A stretch of DNA of 64,000 nucleotides from Diploptera punctata (GCA_030220185.1 JASPKZ010001240.1:372001-436000), one strand, 5' to 3'; numbered from the stretch's first letter, positions 42,390 to 53,588 are shown. Numbers and translations: made by a program. Notes: a model not told the origin generated them from the letters alone.

Positions 42390-44530
42390 TGTGTAGTTGA
42401 TCCGGGCAGCTGCGCTCTCGTCCTTAGATGTACAGGGTGTGGTTGGTCCTGGCAGCGTTATGCTGCGGCTCTCGTCCTCAGATGTACAGGGTGCGCCGTG
42501 AGTCTGGCCCTCTTAATCTTGCTCCCATCATGAAGTGTCGTAGTGGTGGCCGCAGGTCCAGGCGTGAAGCTGCAATCTTATGGCATTTGTTAAAACTTGG
42601 GAGGATAACTTTAAACATCGATTATGGGTTTGGTGCTATCCCGTACTACATGGGTTCGCATCTCTTATATCACTCCTTGTCATAGAATGGTCAGTTTAAT
42701 TTAACTTCATTGCTTAGAGGCTTCATTTTCAGCCATCTCATCTCCGATACTATGAATCTTGTATATTAGACGTCCTGGCTTTAGATTGCATCGTTTAGGT
42801 TTGTGCACCCATGTTCCTATCTGTCCCTTATAGCTAGCCTTAAGTTGCAAAAGAAATGCACTTATGTTTCTGGTCTTAAGATTTCTCACGAATCATTTAC
42901 GCCCTTATTGCAATTCAGGTTTTTCTGGTTTCAAAAATTGTCAGTATCTCACCGTATTTTACCGCTTGTTTTCAAAACTTTCCATTGATTGGATAATATT
43001 TCAATTTTGCTTTTCCTTCTCTAGAGTCCTGCGAGTGTGCTCGCTTACACATAAATCGCTAGGGCTTTAAGATGTAAATACTACTTAGTACGATTATGTA
43101 ACCTGAATTCCGTATATCATTCCCTCGTGAGGTCCTGATGGTGAGAGCATTTCCTTTCTTCTATCCGGGATGCGTCTTGCATCTTAAATTCTCTCGTTTC
43201 TAACATATCTGTCGATTTCCCGTGCTACAGCCTACAGAGTTAACTTAATAAAAATGCGTCTTTGCATCTTAAATTCTCTCGTTTCTAATCTATCTGTCGA
43301 TTTCCCGTGCTACAGCTTACAGAGTTAACTTAATAAAAAAAATCTAAATGGTGTTGTTTCCTTAAGTCCTTCCTAAATCGTTCGGCAATATCTCATCTGT
43401 TCTCTTGAATTTCTTTATTTAACTTTTTACATTACTCCTGATTATGCGTGGACTTTTATTCCGTGTCTTGGGTCCCCATCTTACCTATGGGTTTAACCTC
43501 TAAGTTCATGTACAATCCTATGTGCTTAACTTCTAATTTCGTGTACAACCCTATGTGTTTAACCTCTAATTCCTATTGTGTTTATTTTCTATTGTATTTC
43601 TTATGGGTTTAACCTCTCATTTTCATGTACACCTATGAGTTTAACCTCTAATTTCTTGTACAATCCTTATGCGGTTAACTTCTAATTTCTTGTATTACCC
43701 TATGTGTTTAACTTCTAATTTCGTGTACACTCTATGTGTTTAACCTCTAATTTCGTGTACAACCCTATGTGTTTAACCTCTAATTTCCTGTACTATCCTT
43801 ATGTGTTTAATTTCTAATTTCTTGCATTCCTTATGTGTTTAACCTCTAATTTTCCGAGATATCCCTTTATGTATTACCGTATGTGTTTAACTTCTCTTGG
43901 AATGTAATATCCCCACTTAGGTCAATCTGTCTCTCTTGGCTCTACTCGTCGATCGCACAATCGTATGTATGTGTGTTTCCCTTATTATTCTTCTCTAGTG
44001 TCCCAACGTTTCTGATGTCCCTGACTAGTATTCGTTGTCTCTTCGTTATGACCATATCCTATGTGTGCGTACGGCTTTCTTATCGCGGTTTCCTTTCCGC
44101 TTTCTCACCACCGGTGGGTTTTCTCTGGCATCCTGTCCTTTCGGGGAGGCCCTAGACATCTCCTCGAGCGCGGCCTCGCAGACATGAAATGGAAACCTGT
44201 CATTTCCATTCGTGTCGACGGTGGCCCGATTTATGCCCGCCTCCGTTTGTGCTTCCCAGTCTCGCAATTAAAGCCGGGTGAGCCAGCGAAGCTCCCGAGC
44301 TGCGAGCCTCGAACGTCATGGGATATGCAACGGTTCCCTTCATGCCAACGGTGGCCCGGGCCCTTCCTGTCACACCCTCTAATTCTGTAGCTCCAGAATG
44401 TCCCTACCGCACTCCCGCTCGAGCCAGCGAAGTTTTCACGCTCCGACCTTGCAGTCGAGGAATGGCGCTCACTTTTAGTCTTGGTGGCCCGGATCTCTCC
44501 CAGCTGCGACCTCAAGAGGTAGGGCGAGTT
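42390..44530. repeat. Tandem-repeat-rich part of LTR element interior
   Basis: Several arrays are seen. A duplication of about 62 bp lies at 42405-42500 (AGATGTACAGGGTG twice). An 84-bp duplication lies at 43172-43341 (TCTTAAATTCTCTCGTTTCT twice). A minisatellite of about 33 bp lies at 43490-43900 (CTATGTGTTTAACCTCTAAT, many copies). Diverged units of about 125 bp lie at 44160-44530, each with GGCCACCG-like and CGCTGGCTC-like blocks on minus. The open frames here (for example 44231-44515 minus) follow the repeats and show no known domain. Bases 41394-42390 and 44530-45590 hold nothing I recognise. Confidence 0.65.
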
Positions 44531-45589
44531 GGTTCCATTTTTTCTTCCACAGTGGCACGAATCCTTCCTAACTCGTTCTCTGAAATCTCGATTTCGACGT
44601 TAATCTTAGGGAGAGCCTTCTTGAACTCATGGACGCCGCCTCATCGGAAAAGTGGATTGTATCCTAATCTCTTTGATGGGGTTCCCCTGTTGTCCTCATC
44701 AATCCCTAAACCCGGGTATCACTAATGTTTCTCGTGGGTCTCTCTGCCCGTAATTATATTGTGCTTTCGTTTTGTCTCTAGTTTCTCGGATGCCTATCTC
44801 TCCCTAAACAATGCTGTTCCATATGGTCCCTAACGTCAGTGCCAAGCCGGCAAGGTTTTATGGCCAGTGCCCCAAGATCATTTTGGAGTTCTCCGTCTCT
44901 AGATCATGTCATAACGGGGGTGCCCCACCTTCCGACTTGCACCTGCCTAGCTTACTCCCCAGCTCGTTGGCGAAGTGTTCAGGCAACTCGCCAAATTGTC
45001 GAGGGCAAAAGCCTCTCCAAAAGGGTCCTTAGTCCTTCCCAACTTGTATCTCTGTGTGCGACTATGTAAATGTTTTATCTCTGTGTGTGTATTTCTAACG
45101 TTACCTAGCCTAGATTGACCTAAGTTGTAGCCTATCCTCTTATTATCCCTCGTAGGCCTAAATATGAAGAGTCTTAAGCGATCTAGTTTTCATCTATTAT
45201 CGTAATATGTCATATCCCATATGTGTGTGTGTCTACTACTCGACTGGTCACTAGTCCTAACTGACATGGAACAAGGCTTGCAGTATAAGAGAGTCTAGGC
45301 GCCTTTAGGCCCTCCAAACTTTTCCAAGCCAGTCCATCTCAGCAGGAACCATTTCCTGTAGAGTGTATTATCTGTTGTGTCATACTCAGTAATAGTATTT
45401 GTGTAACCCCTGGGTTCCCATTTGAACTTTCACTTTTCTACTAGATCGGATAAAACATCTCACTGTTTGTCAAGTATCCTAATTTTCACCCCCCAAAAAA
45501 AATCATGATAAAGCCAAAAAAAGGAAAATATTTCTGGGAATAAGTCTATCCTTTTTTATCACTTCTGTAAGCATCTTGTTTCTGCCTCC

Positions 45590-46241
45590 ACTCCGTATTT
45601 CTCACTAGCGGAGTTCTACGATTGTGCCAAATCTCCATTCCCCTCTTCTGTTCGAGCTCTCTCTTATTTATACAGAATTTCCATTCTTTCCATTTCCGAA
45701 ATTATAATCTGAATTACGGGTCAAGCGAGTCCTCCCTTAATTGCGCTAATATGACATTACTCAGGATTTAAACTTGACTTATGATTTAGAAACGTCTCAC
45801 ATTGTAGTCGAGCCCTTAGAAATGCGCCCGCCGGCATTGTTGTAAATCTCTCAACACCGCATGAGAGGTTAATCAAAAAATTTATTTTAAGCTATTATTT
45901 AACCTGAAGTTCGGTCGTCTTCCCTTCCATGAGTCTAATGTTATTTCCTTTGGGGAGGTGTGTGGTCCCTGCTTTGCTTTATTGCGCTAAATCTCCATTC
46001 CCCGCTTGGTTCGATTTCTCTCTAATTCATCCTAAGTTTTCCATGCCTCTTTTCCATACTCTTTGTTTTCGAAACTAGAATCTACATCCCTCATTAGTTG
46101 CGTTCTCATTTTTTTGATTGCGTTAATTCTCCATTCCCCTCTTTGCTCGAGTTCTCGTTTATTTCTCCTAAGTCTCCATGCCCTTTGTTCATTCTCTCGG
46201 TTTTCAAATCTAGAATCCCTCTGATTGCTAATATATGCCAC
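45590..46241 (-). pseudogene. Gag-like charged repeat region (unproven)
   Basis: On minus three diverged units encode Glu/Arg-rich helices: FENRENEQRAWRLRRNKREL, then FENKEYGKEAWKT and MERMEILYK, each followed by R-G-E/M-E/W-rich text. Only the first unit is fully open (46032-46241). Such charged coiled-coil text near the 5' side suits a gag remnant, but no zinc knuckle or capsid motif is seen. Confidence 0.35.
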
Positions 46242-46992
46242 TTTTATTTCCTGTTAATGTCATGGGTCTTTAAGTGGTTACTATTTATTTAAAGTACGCT
46301 TTCTGATGTCAAGAAAAAAATAATATTTATTTCCCTGTAAATGCAAATAGTATAAATTTGTTCATATTCCTCATGCAGTCGGTTGGAGTTCTTATCTATG
46401 TGGATAATCTAAACTTTCACCAAAATAAACACATTCCAGAGCCTTGCTGAATTTTACAGCTATGTGACCTCCTAATAGACACTCAGTCTTCGTGCATGTA
46501 AAGGAAGGACGTGTCAAAAAAAATATAGTTCTCAAGATGGCGGTTTTCCATTCCTCCACGATGGTGAGTCCATATTTATTATTCAGAAAACTTCTATATT
46601 CTTGAACGGTCCCTAATATTAATATTATTATTATTATTTGTCATCCAATCTCTTCCATTATCTTTTATTATGAACGTATGATTTGTACCCGAACTTCGTG
46701 TGTTGATTATTATTTTATTGTGTGTGTTTTATTATTATTATTATTATTAATTTTAAATCACTCAGTTAGTAGTTCTCTCTGTTTTATGTCTAACTCTCGA
46801 TTTTTAACTGAAAAACGTTCCTACATATTATAAGGTGCTCGCCTTTACCCTAAAATATCCTAGAATAACAATTCCAGAAACGAAATCGGTATTATTTGCC
46901 TCATGCCCTGCCTTGTCAATGTCGCACGGTAGGCGGTTTAACTCTAATAGTGTTTAAAATTACTTTGATATACTTAGTATGATTATTTATTT

Positions 46993-47295
46993 CTACTAGC
47001 ATAGTGGTTAAAACACTGCGCTACAAGCCGAAAAGTCGGGGGTTCAAGTCCCGGTGGGTTTAGGATTTTTAACCTGATCCAAACCTTCTGGCGGCACTAT
47101 GGCCCTGGGGTCGATTCAGCCTCTAACTGAAATGAGTACCAGACTCTTGTTCTGGGGAAAGGGCGGCCGTCACGCAGGGCTGATAACCCGGCTGACATTA
47201 AGTGCCGATTGTCTAGAAATATTGGGAGCCCTAACGTTTCCGTTACCTCAAGATCTCCGGTAGGGGGAATATGTTACTTTAAATGTTACTTTATT
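46993..47295 (+). mobile_element. tRNA-derived SINE, family A copy 4
   Basis: The sequence TAGCATAGTGGTTAAAACAC, GGGTTCAAGTCCCGGTGGG and the family A body are present, ending ATGTTACTTTAAATGTTACT. It lies inside the LTR element. The head's first bases are missing. Bases 46242-46992 and 47296-48751 of the LTR interior show no gene. The latter corresponds to the leader after the primer-binding site. Confidence 0.85.
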
Positions 47296-48751
47296 TTTCA
47301 CTGTTATTACTCTAATTCCAAATCCTCTGATTTTTATGTTTTCCAACTCCCCTAACTAGTTTTCATTCTTTTTTGTAATTAAATTATTTATAGTCCTATT
47401 ATTAGATTAATTTTAACTTATTTATTCTCCCAATATAAATCACTCATTTCTTTGCAAGTTATAATGCGGTTCCTTGAGCCTTACGTGGGCCAAGATTAAT
47501 TACCAGTGTGGATGCACGAGTTGCTACATGGGGACTTAAATATTAATCGATTTATTTTTCCTTGTCATTTTGTTATGTCAATAATATTTTTGATTATTAT
47601 CCCGAATATAATTAGAATTTTAATTGGTTGAGATGGATTAGGGTTAGTTTCATACGGAGTGCTGTAATGGTTAACATAGCCTCCGTTAGATGGCTCTGTA
47701 GTGAACGTTGCCATTTTGCAAACAAAATTAATAGACGTCGGCCACTTCCATTTTTATCCTAACAAAACAAATTACCTAGTTAATAAACCATAAATTAATT
47801 TTTCGTATCCTATCTCTATCCATGATTCAGTAAGATCTAAGATCGTGTTTTACGTGAATAAATAAAAAAAATGAATGTTTACATAGTGCAAACGTGGTAC
47901 GAGTGTTTAGTGCATTAGTGGCGTAAGTATAAGATATGTCCACCATCTTGTTTCCTCAAATTCATTACCCCTTACGTAATTATAAAAAAAAATTCCAATA
48001 TGATAAAAAAAAAATTCAATCTAGTGGCGTGTAAAAGCAACCTATGATCCCTTGGGCTTATCTCTCGTGGTGATGCTTTCAGAAATGATTTATGTGTACA
48101 TGTGATCGTGCCACGCCTTCCCGATAGACGAAATAATAAAATATGTCATTATTAACGTACAATTATTAACAGTGGATGAGATATTGCCTTAATTCACACA
48201 AAAATACTAAATCAATTTCATTACTACATTCTACAAATATCCTGAAAAAAAAATATCATAACCTAGGTTAACAACCAAAAAATATCATCTGACTGAAACA
48301 ACACCAAAATAATTCATAAAACTTATATGTATCCAAAAAAAAAATCAAGTTCTGAAATGAACATAACATATAACACAGCCCAGAAAGATAAAACATTTGT
48401 AAAAAAAAAAACATCAATACCAAAAAATATAACCTAAAAACAGCGATATATCCAAAATTTACCCATTGTCCATAAAAACCCAAAAATTAGATCCTAAAAA
48501 AAATAAAATAACCTAAAGCCAGTTAATAATAATGTCCCAAAGTTGAAGATTTTCTGGTTTCTCTCTGTTTTAAAAGACATAGTTTATTCATTAGTACCAA
48601 TGTGACTCTTCTCTTCCCGATTGAGAAAAAACATACAGATTTTTACTGTATACGAATTGAAGGTTAATTTTGTGGTCTAAGGTTCGTTTCTTTATCCGTG
48701 AATATAATAGAACATTATTTTCACGAATATACCATCGCCTGTTCACCAGTT

Positions 48752-49621
48752 TGTTACGCTAGGGGTCAGTTAAGCCCCGCCGTATTGATAGCGTGAAGAC
48801 CACTATTGTTTAAGTGGTCTTTGGCCCGAGCGGTTGGCCTTGGTTTTGGAGGAAGAGTTCTACATTTAAACATGTTAAAAACACAGTAAACGAAAAATAA
48901 CCTTATTTATTAAAATAAAACCAAACATAAAGATATATTAGATCAACAACATATAAAACAAGTTATTTAAATCAGCTGAAATCGCCACATTGTCAAACGC
49001 AAAAATATTCAAAATATTAAAGTGTTAAAATTCAGAGAAAGAGAGAAAACAATCATTTTAAAATATTCAACTTTGTTCGTTATTCTAAGTTCCTTGGACC
49101 ATTTGGTCCCTTATTTAATTCTAAGTCTGAAAATGACCAAAGAATGATAAAAAGATACATATTACCAATGTAGCTGCCACCCCTGCTGGGGGACCGCGTT
49201 CGGTCCGCCGCCCTTCTGCCTTCGGTAAAAAAATCGCGAATATTTATATGATAAATTTTAAGTTTCTAATTGGGGAAATTTGGGTGTGGAAAGTTCATGG
49301 TCTAGTTTGAAGTCTTCATCTATGTCAAAATGGAAAGCTTTGTTCTACTTACTTCGCGCACTCATTCCTTTCTTATCTAAGGTGGTCATCTTCTTGACCA
49401 AATAATTCTGGAATCTTTTGACATGGTTTTGATCCAGGATATAGAGATATGCCTTTTTACTAGCGTTTTTTATATTATATGCGTATGAACTAATATGTTT
49501 TTCGGTGTGGTTAATTATCCCCTATTTTCTGATATAATACACATGTATATGTGTCTATCCTTTATCGCTTTTTTATAGTATGTTATTATTATGGCAGTTA
49601 GGCCCTAGTGTTGGCATAACA
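48752..49621 (-). repeat. 5' LTR
   Basis: This is the direct repeat of 40525-41393, starting TGTTACG and ending GGCATAACA on plus. On minus it lies upstream of the primer-binding site. It abuts a minisatellite at 49622. Confidence 0.88.
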
Positions 49622-49975
49622 ATTGAAGCTAAGGGAGGAGAGTAGATTAATCAATTTTAACAATATTAGGTTTTAAATTTTATCAATATAATTGAAGCTA
49701 AGGGAGGAGAGAAGAGTAGATTAATCAATTTTAACAATATTAGGTTTTAAATTTTTATCAATATAATTGAAGCTAAGGGAGGAGAGTAGATTAATCAATT
49801 TTAACAATATTAGGTTTTAAATTTATATCAATATAATTGAAGCTAAGGGAGGAGAGTAGATTAATCAATTTTAACAATATTAGGTTTTAAATTTATATCA
49901 ATATAATTGAAGCTAAGGGAGGAGAGTAGATTAATCAATTTTAACAATATTAGGTTTTAAATTTATATCAATATA
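49622..49975. repeat. 70-bp minisatellite, five units
   Basis: Units start with ATTGAAGCTAAGGGAGGAGA at 49622, 49691, 49766, 49836 and 49906. A sixth start (49976) leads into repeat R1. Units are nearly identical, and the second has a 5-bp duplication (GAAGA). This is the expanded leading edge of R1 and touches the LTR directly. Confidence 0.92.
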
Positions 49976-50470
49976 ATTGAAGCTAAGGGAGGAGAGTAGA
50001 TTAATCAATTTTGAGAAATGACGTTTAAGGTTTGATTTTGTGTCAATTATCATTGTTATTTTTTTCCCCCTCAAAGTTAATATTCTTTTATGAACTTTTC
50101 TAAGATATCTCCCTTTTCCTTCAAACAACTGACACCCTGAGCCATTAAGTTTGACATTAAGTGCATTGTCCAAAATGTAATTTGACTTCTAGATACCTTA
50201 ATACCGTATTATAATGCATATAAATGCATTGTATGTTGGCTAACCTTGGCAACTGACTGTCCCCAAGATTCTCAATCTATCAACTGCCAACTGTTTTAAT
50301 AAAATTACAACAACTGACTCCAATTTGTTTCTGGGTGATAGCTTCAATTATGCTTCTTGCCGACAAGTTATTAATTCACAATAATGAAATATAAAGAGTA
50401 TGAAATGCTTGGCATGCAACTATTAAAAACTATGCGTTGCATGAATATTGTATTAAATTTTTTTTTTCTT
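49976..50470 (+). repeat. Dispersed repeat family R1, copy 2
   Basis: It matches 6045-6900 in order, with internal gaps: GGAGGAGAGTAGATTAATCA, AAACAACTGACA and TTCTCAATCTATCAACTGCC. The minus frame 49931-50173 covers the repeat edge and is not supported as a gene. Confidence 0.6.
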
Positions 50471-50584
50471 GAACATATTTTTTAGCAGGGGCAGCTATAA
50501 GGGAGCTTCAGGGACTTTGCTTCCCTCACTACATTCGTATTTACTGAATTTATTTAGGAACTGTATTTTTAATTTAAAGGAAGT

Positions 50585-51765
50585 GGCACTATGAGGTTTA
50601 TTTTAATTAATATAGGGTTAGAATTTCCATGACTCACCTCATATTTGTAGATTTCTTGAAGACGGTTATGTATCCTTATTATTTCTTTCTAACTGGATGT
50701 AAATTTTCTCCCATACTGCGAGTTCCTTGGATTTATCTAATTGTTTCAGTAATTTTGCCTTTGAATAGATTCTGTGTTTTTCTGACCATGAATGTGCAGC
50801 TATTGCAGAGTTTTCTATTTCACAATTTTTAACATTAAGGTTTTCTTCAATCCTGTATTCAAGTTCCTTTTTTGTTTTTCCTATGTATATTTTTTCACAA
50901 TATTTGCAATAATTTGATCCCTCCCTGATTTGCTGCCTCTGCCAATGCTTTCATTTTTGTTAGTTTTAATTAATCTATTCAGCTATTATCATTTTTCAGT
51001 GCTAATTTAATGTTACATTTTTTAAACATACTCGTATTATATGCCAAAAGATGGTATGCAAATTTCTTGAATTGTTTTTACTAATTTCTTTATCTGTCTG
51101 AAGAGTACTTTAATTTATCAATTTTTGTTTTTTTTAAGTACTCTTCAGATAGTTATAAAAATTAGTAAAACATGAAAACAATTTATATATCATCCTTTGG
51201 TATATAATAAGTTTCAAAATATTTTCAGCAAATTTAACATTAGCACCAAAAAATTATTATAACCTGAATAGATTAATGAAAACATTGGTGAAGGCAACAA
51301 ATCAGGGATTAATCAAATTGGTTGCAAAGATTGTGAAAAAATATACATGGGAAAAACAAACAGAATCCAAGATTGAAAGAACACCTTATAAATGTTAAAA
51401 ATGATGAAACAGAAAAATCTGCCATAGCTGCACATACCATACATGATCAGAAAAACACAGAATCAAAACAAAGACCAAATTTACTGAAACAATTAGATAA
51501 ATCGGAGGAACTCACAATTTGGGAGAAAATTTACATCCACAAAGATAAAAAGAAAATCATGAATTTTGAAATTCCTGGGAAAGAAATTTGATTTGGAAGT
51601 TTATCGGTCAGTCAACAGAGGGAGCAGAAATCAAGCTATAGGATCACCAACCACCGATTCAAGAGTTAGAATTGGTAATGATACGTAACATATGAAAACT
51701 GGTCTTCAAGAAATTTACAAATGTGAGTCATGAAAATTCTAACTCAATATTAATTAGAATCAAAT
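50585..51765. mobile_element. Inverted pair of Penelope-like 3' ends (copies P4 and P5)
   Basis: The left member (50585-51100, minus) encodes KIYIGKTK and WEKIYI. The right member (51130-51765, plus) encodes FSKFNI, CKDCEKIYMGKT, RLKEHLINVKND, LTIWEKIYI and MNFEIPGK. The two meet at complementary CTGAAGAGTACTT / AAGTACTCTTCAG near 51095-51150. The outer ends are TATGAGGT at the left and ACCTCATA at the right. Both are frame-shifted. Confidence 0.8.
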
Positions 51766-51772
51766 GACTTCT

Positions 51773-52175
51773 TACCTCATACATCTATATTTTTTTAACA
51801 TAGAACTGCAGTATCGGGAAACACATCATTCCCATCTTGAGCTGTTTTTACGTGAAAACTGCTGAAGAAGGGATGATGTATTTCCCGATACTGCAGTTCT
51901 GTGTTAGAAAAACACATATGTATGAAATATATATACAGTCAATATGCCCATTTCACCAATTAATGTTTTAAAATGGTCAACAAGTTTCCACAGCCAAGCT
52001 GTCATTCTCAAGACCAGATATTGTCTTGAGAATGACAGCTTGGCTGTGGAAACTTGTTGACCATTTTAAAACATTAATTGGTGAAATGGGCATATTGACT
52101 GTATATATATTTTAATATTTGATCACCAAGAAGATCACTTGTGTATTAAATAGATGTATGAGGTAAGAAGAATTC
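51773..52175. repeat. Palindrome interrupted by a second perfect palindrome
   Basis: The outer element starts CTTCTTACCTCATACATCTA and ends TAGATGTATGAGGTAAGAAG (52155-52174). Its inner arms pair GAACTGCAGTATCGGGAAA with TTTCCCGATACTGCAGTTC. The second palindrome, 51930-52108, has about 85-bp arms that look exact (TACAGTCAATATGCCCATTT ... AAATGGGCATATTGACTGTA) around an 8-bp spacer, and lies in the right outer arm. Both carry hammerhead-like cores. Confidence 0.85.
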
Positions 52176-52399
52176 ATGATTCATTTGATTCTTATTAAGA
52201 AAACCTCATACTGTAAAAATTCCTAAATTTATTATATGAATATAATCATTTAAAACAAATTACACATAATTTAAATCTCTGTATGTGATTGGTCAATAGC
52301 TTTAAAGTTATTCAATTATTCAATTGACGAAACGTAGTTTTATGTTAAAGTCATGTTTTATGTTCTCTCTAAAATATTTGGTTATTAGTTACACCTTTA

Positions 52400-52640
52400 T
52401 CTCTCGGATAAAGGAACACATGAGAGCATATAACAGAAATTTAGAATATTCAAAATATGCCAACTACCTATTCCAATTTAATCATTGTTTTGATCCAAAT
52501 TTTGAAATGTTACATGTTTGTGATAAGGGTAAGAAGTTAGATCTTTTGGAGGCTTGTAGAAATAAATAAATTGAAAAGTAGTAACAAACTGTTAAATTCT
52601 CAACTTTGATTTGAATGAATCCTATTATAAATACAACAGG
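52400..52640 (+). pseudogene. Second Penelope-like family, 3' fragment
   Basis: The frame to 52569 reads SRIKEHMRAYNRNLEYSKYA then NYLFQFNHCFDPNFEMLHVC and KGKKLDLLEA. This resembles the end of the GIY-YIG domain in a different Penelope-like family from P1-P5 (R-x-K-E-H, H-x-F, LLE-A-x-x-I). A further trace, NPIINTTG, follows out of frame. The catalytic GIY strand is not found upstream. Confidence 0.5.
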
Positions 52641-52762
52641 GCTTAATTGCAAGTATAATAAAAAATGGATAAACATAATTTGAATTTTTTTAAATTTCCC
52701 CTTGAGTTCGAATTAAAAAGTGTCCACTGTATCTGGAAAAAACAGGTATTTCTAAAATTACT

Positions 52763-53588
52763 TATAGTCCAAGATCCAGCTGCAAGATTACTACATTCAT
52801 CGAGTGTATGAACAAAATCTATTTTTTTCATAAAATTGTGAATTACTGAATACATTTTTGCCGAGTTGCCTATTAAAATTTGGCCGCCAATATGTTTAAT
52901 TAATATATAATTTATTTATTCATTCAACATAATTTGATTTACTTGTTATTAAAATAAATTATAATCCAGTTCGCAGAAATCGATGTATAGAGCTTGAAAA
53001 GTTTTGGTTGCCATTGCACACTTGGCCGTAAACCTCTTCATGGCTACAGCAGGCTGTGACACCAATCAGTAATAAAATGGCAGTAAGTACGTATTTATTG
53101 TTTTATATTGTTTCAAACATTTAAAATGTTGTGATTTGTTTCGTATAATGTATATTAACACTACCTTTTGGATATATTTTTGTATATACATTGTACGTAG
53201 TATACATAAAGGGCAGTGGTTTTACTTCCCGCTGTGAGGGAACAATATAAAACAATAAATACGTACTTACTGCCATTTTATTACTGATCGGTGTCACAGC
53301 CAGCTGTAGCTGCGAGGAGGTTACGGCCGAGTTTGCAATGGCAACCAAAACTTTTCAAGCTCTATACATCCAATTCTGCAAACTGGATCATAATTTATTT
53401 TAATAAAAAGTAAATCAAATTATTTTGAATAAATAAATAAATTATATTTTAATTAAACATACTGGCGGCCGAATTTTAATAGGCAACTCGGCAAAAATGT
53501 ATTCAGTAATTCACAATTTTATGAAAAAATTGATTTTGTTCATACACTCGATGAACATAGTAATCTTGTAGCTGGATCTTGGACTATT
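52763..53588. repeat. Large foldback, arms about 350 bp
   Basis: The left arm 52763-53117 and the right arm about 53240-53588 are reverse complements at roughly 90% by eye. Examples are AAGTACGTATTTATTGTTTT versus AAAACAATAAATACGTACTT, and CCGAGTTGCCTATTAAAATT versus AATTTTAATAGGCAACTCGG. The spacer is about 125 bp and no gene is present. Confidence 0.88.

Larger units (their letters stand above)
40525..49621 (-). mobile_element. LTR retroelement lacking pol (LARD-like)
   Basis: Two direct repeats of about 870 bp bound a 7358-bp interior. On the minus strand the 5' LTR is 48752-49621 and the 3' LTR 40525-41393. Next to the 5' LTR, after AAC, is TGGTGAACAGGCGATGG, a primer-binding site in form (starts TGG). 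Next to the 3' LTR is ATTTAGGGGGGAGGAAT, a polypurine tract. No reverse transcriptase, integrase or protease text is found in the interior, only tandem repeats, gag-like scraps and one SINE. No direct target duplication is seen (TACA before, ATTG after), so the flanks may have been rearranged. It must be moved by another element's proteins, if at all. Confidence 0.85.

Noticed and set aside
44046..44515. Overlapping plus and minus frames of 73-135 codons in GC-richer LTR interior
   Set aside because: Frames follow diverged 125-bp tandem units. A CDRKGPGH text faintly like a zinc knuckle lacks the required Cys/His spacing.
48268..48483. Phe/Tyr/Leu-rich 71-codon minus frame, possible membrane protein
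   Set aside because: It is the antisense of A-rich low-complexity DNA; the hydrophobic composition follows from base bias.
49622..49975. CRISPR-like array
   Set aside because: The units are contiguous 70-bp repeats without unique spacers, in a eukaryotic genome. It is a minisatellite.
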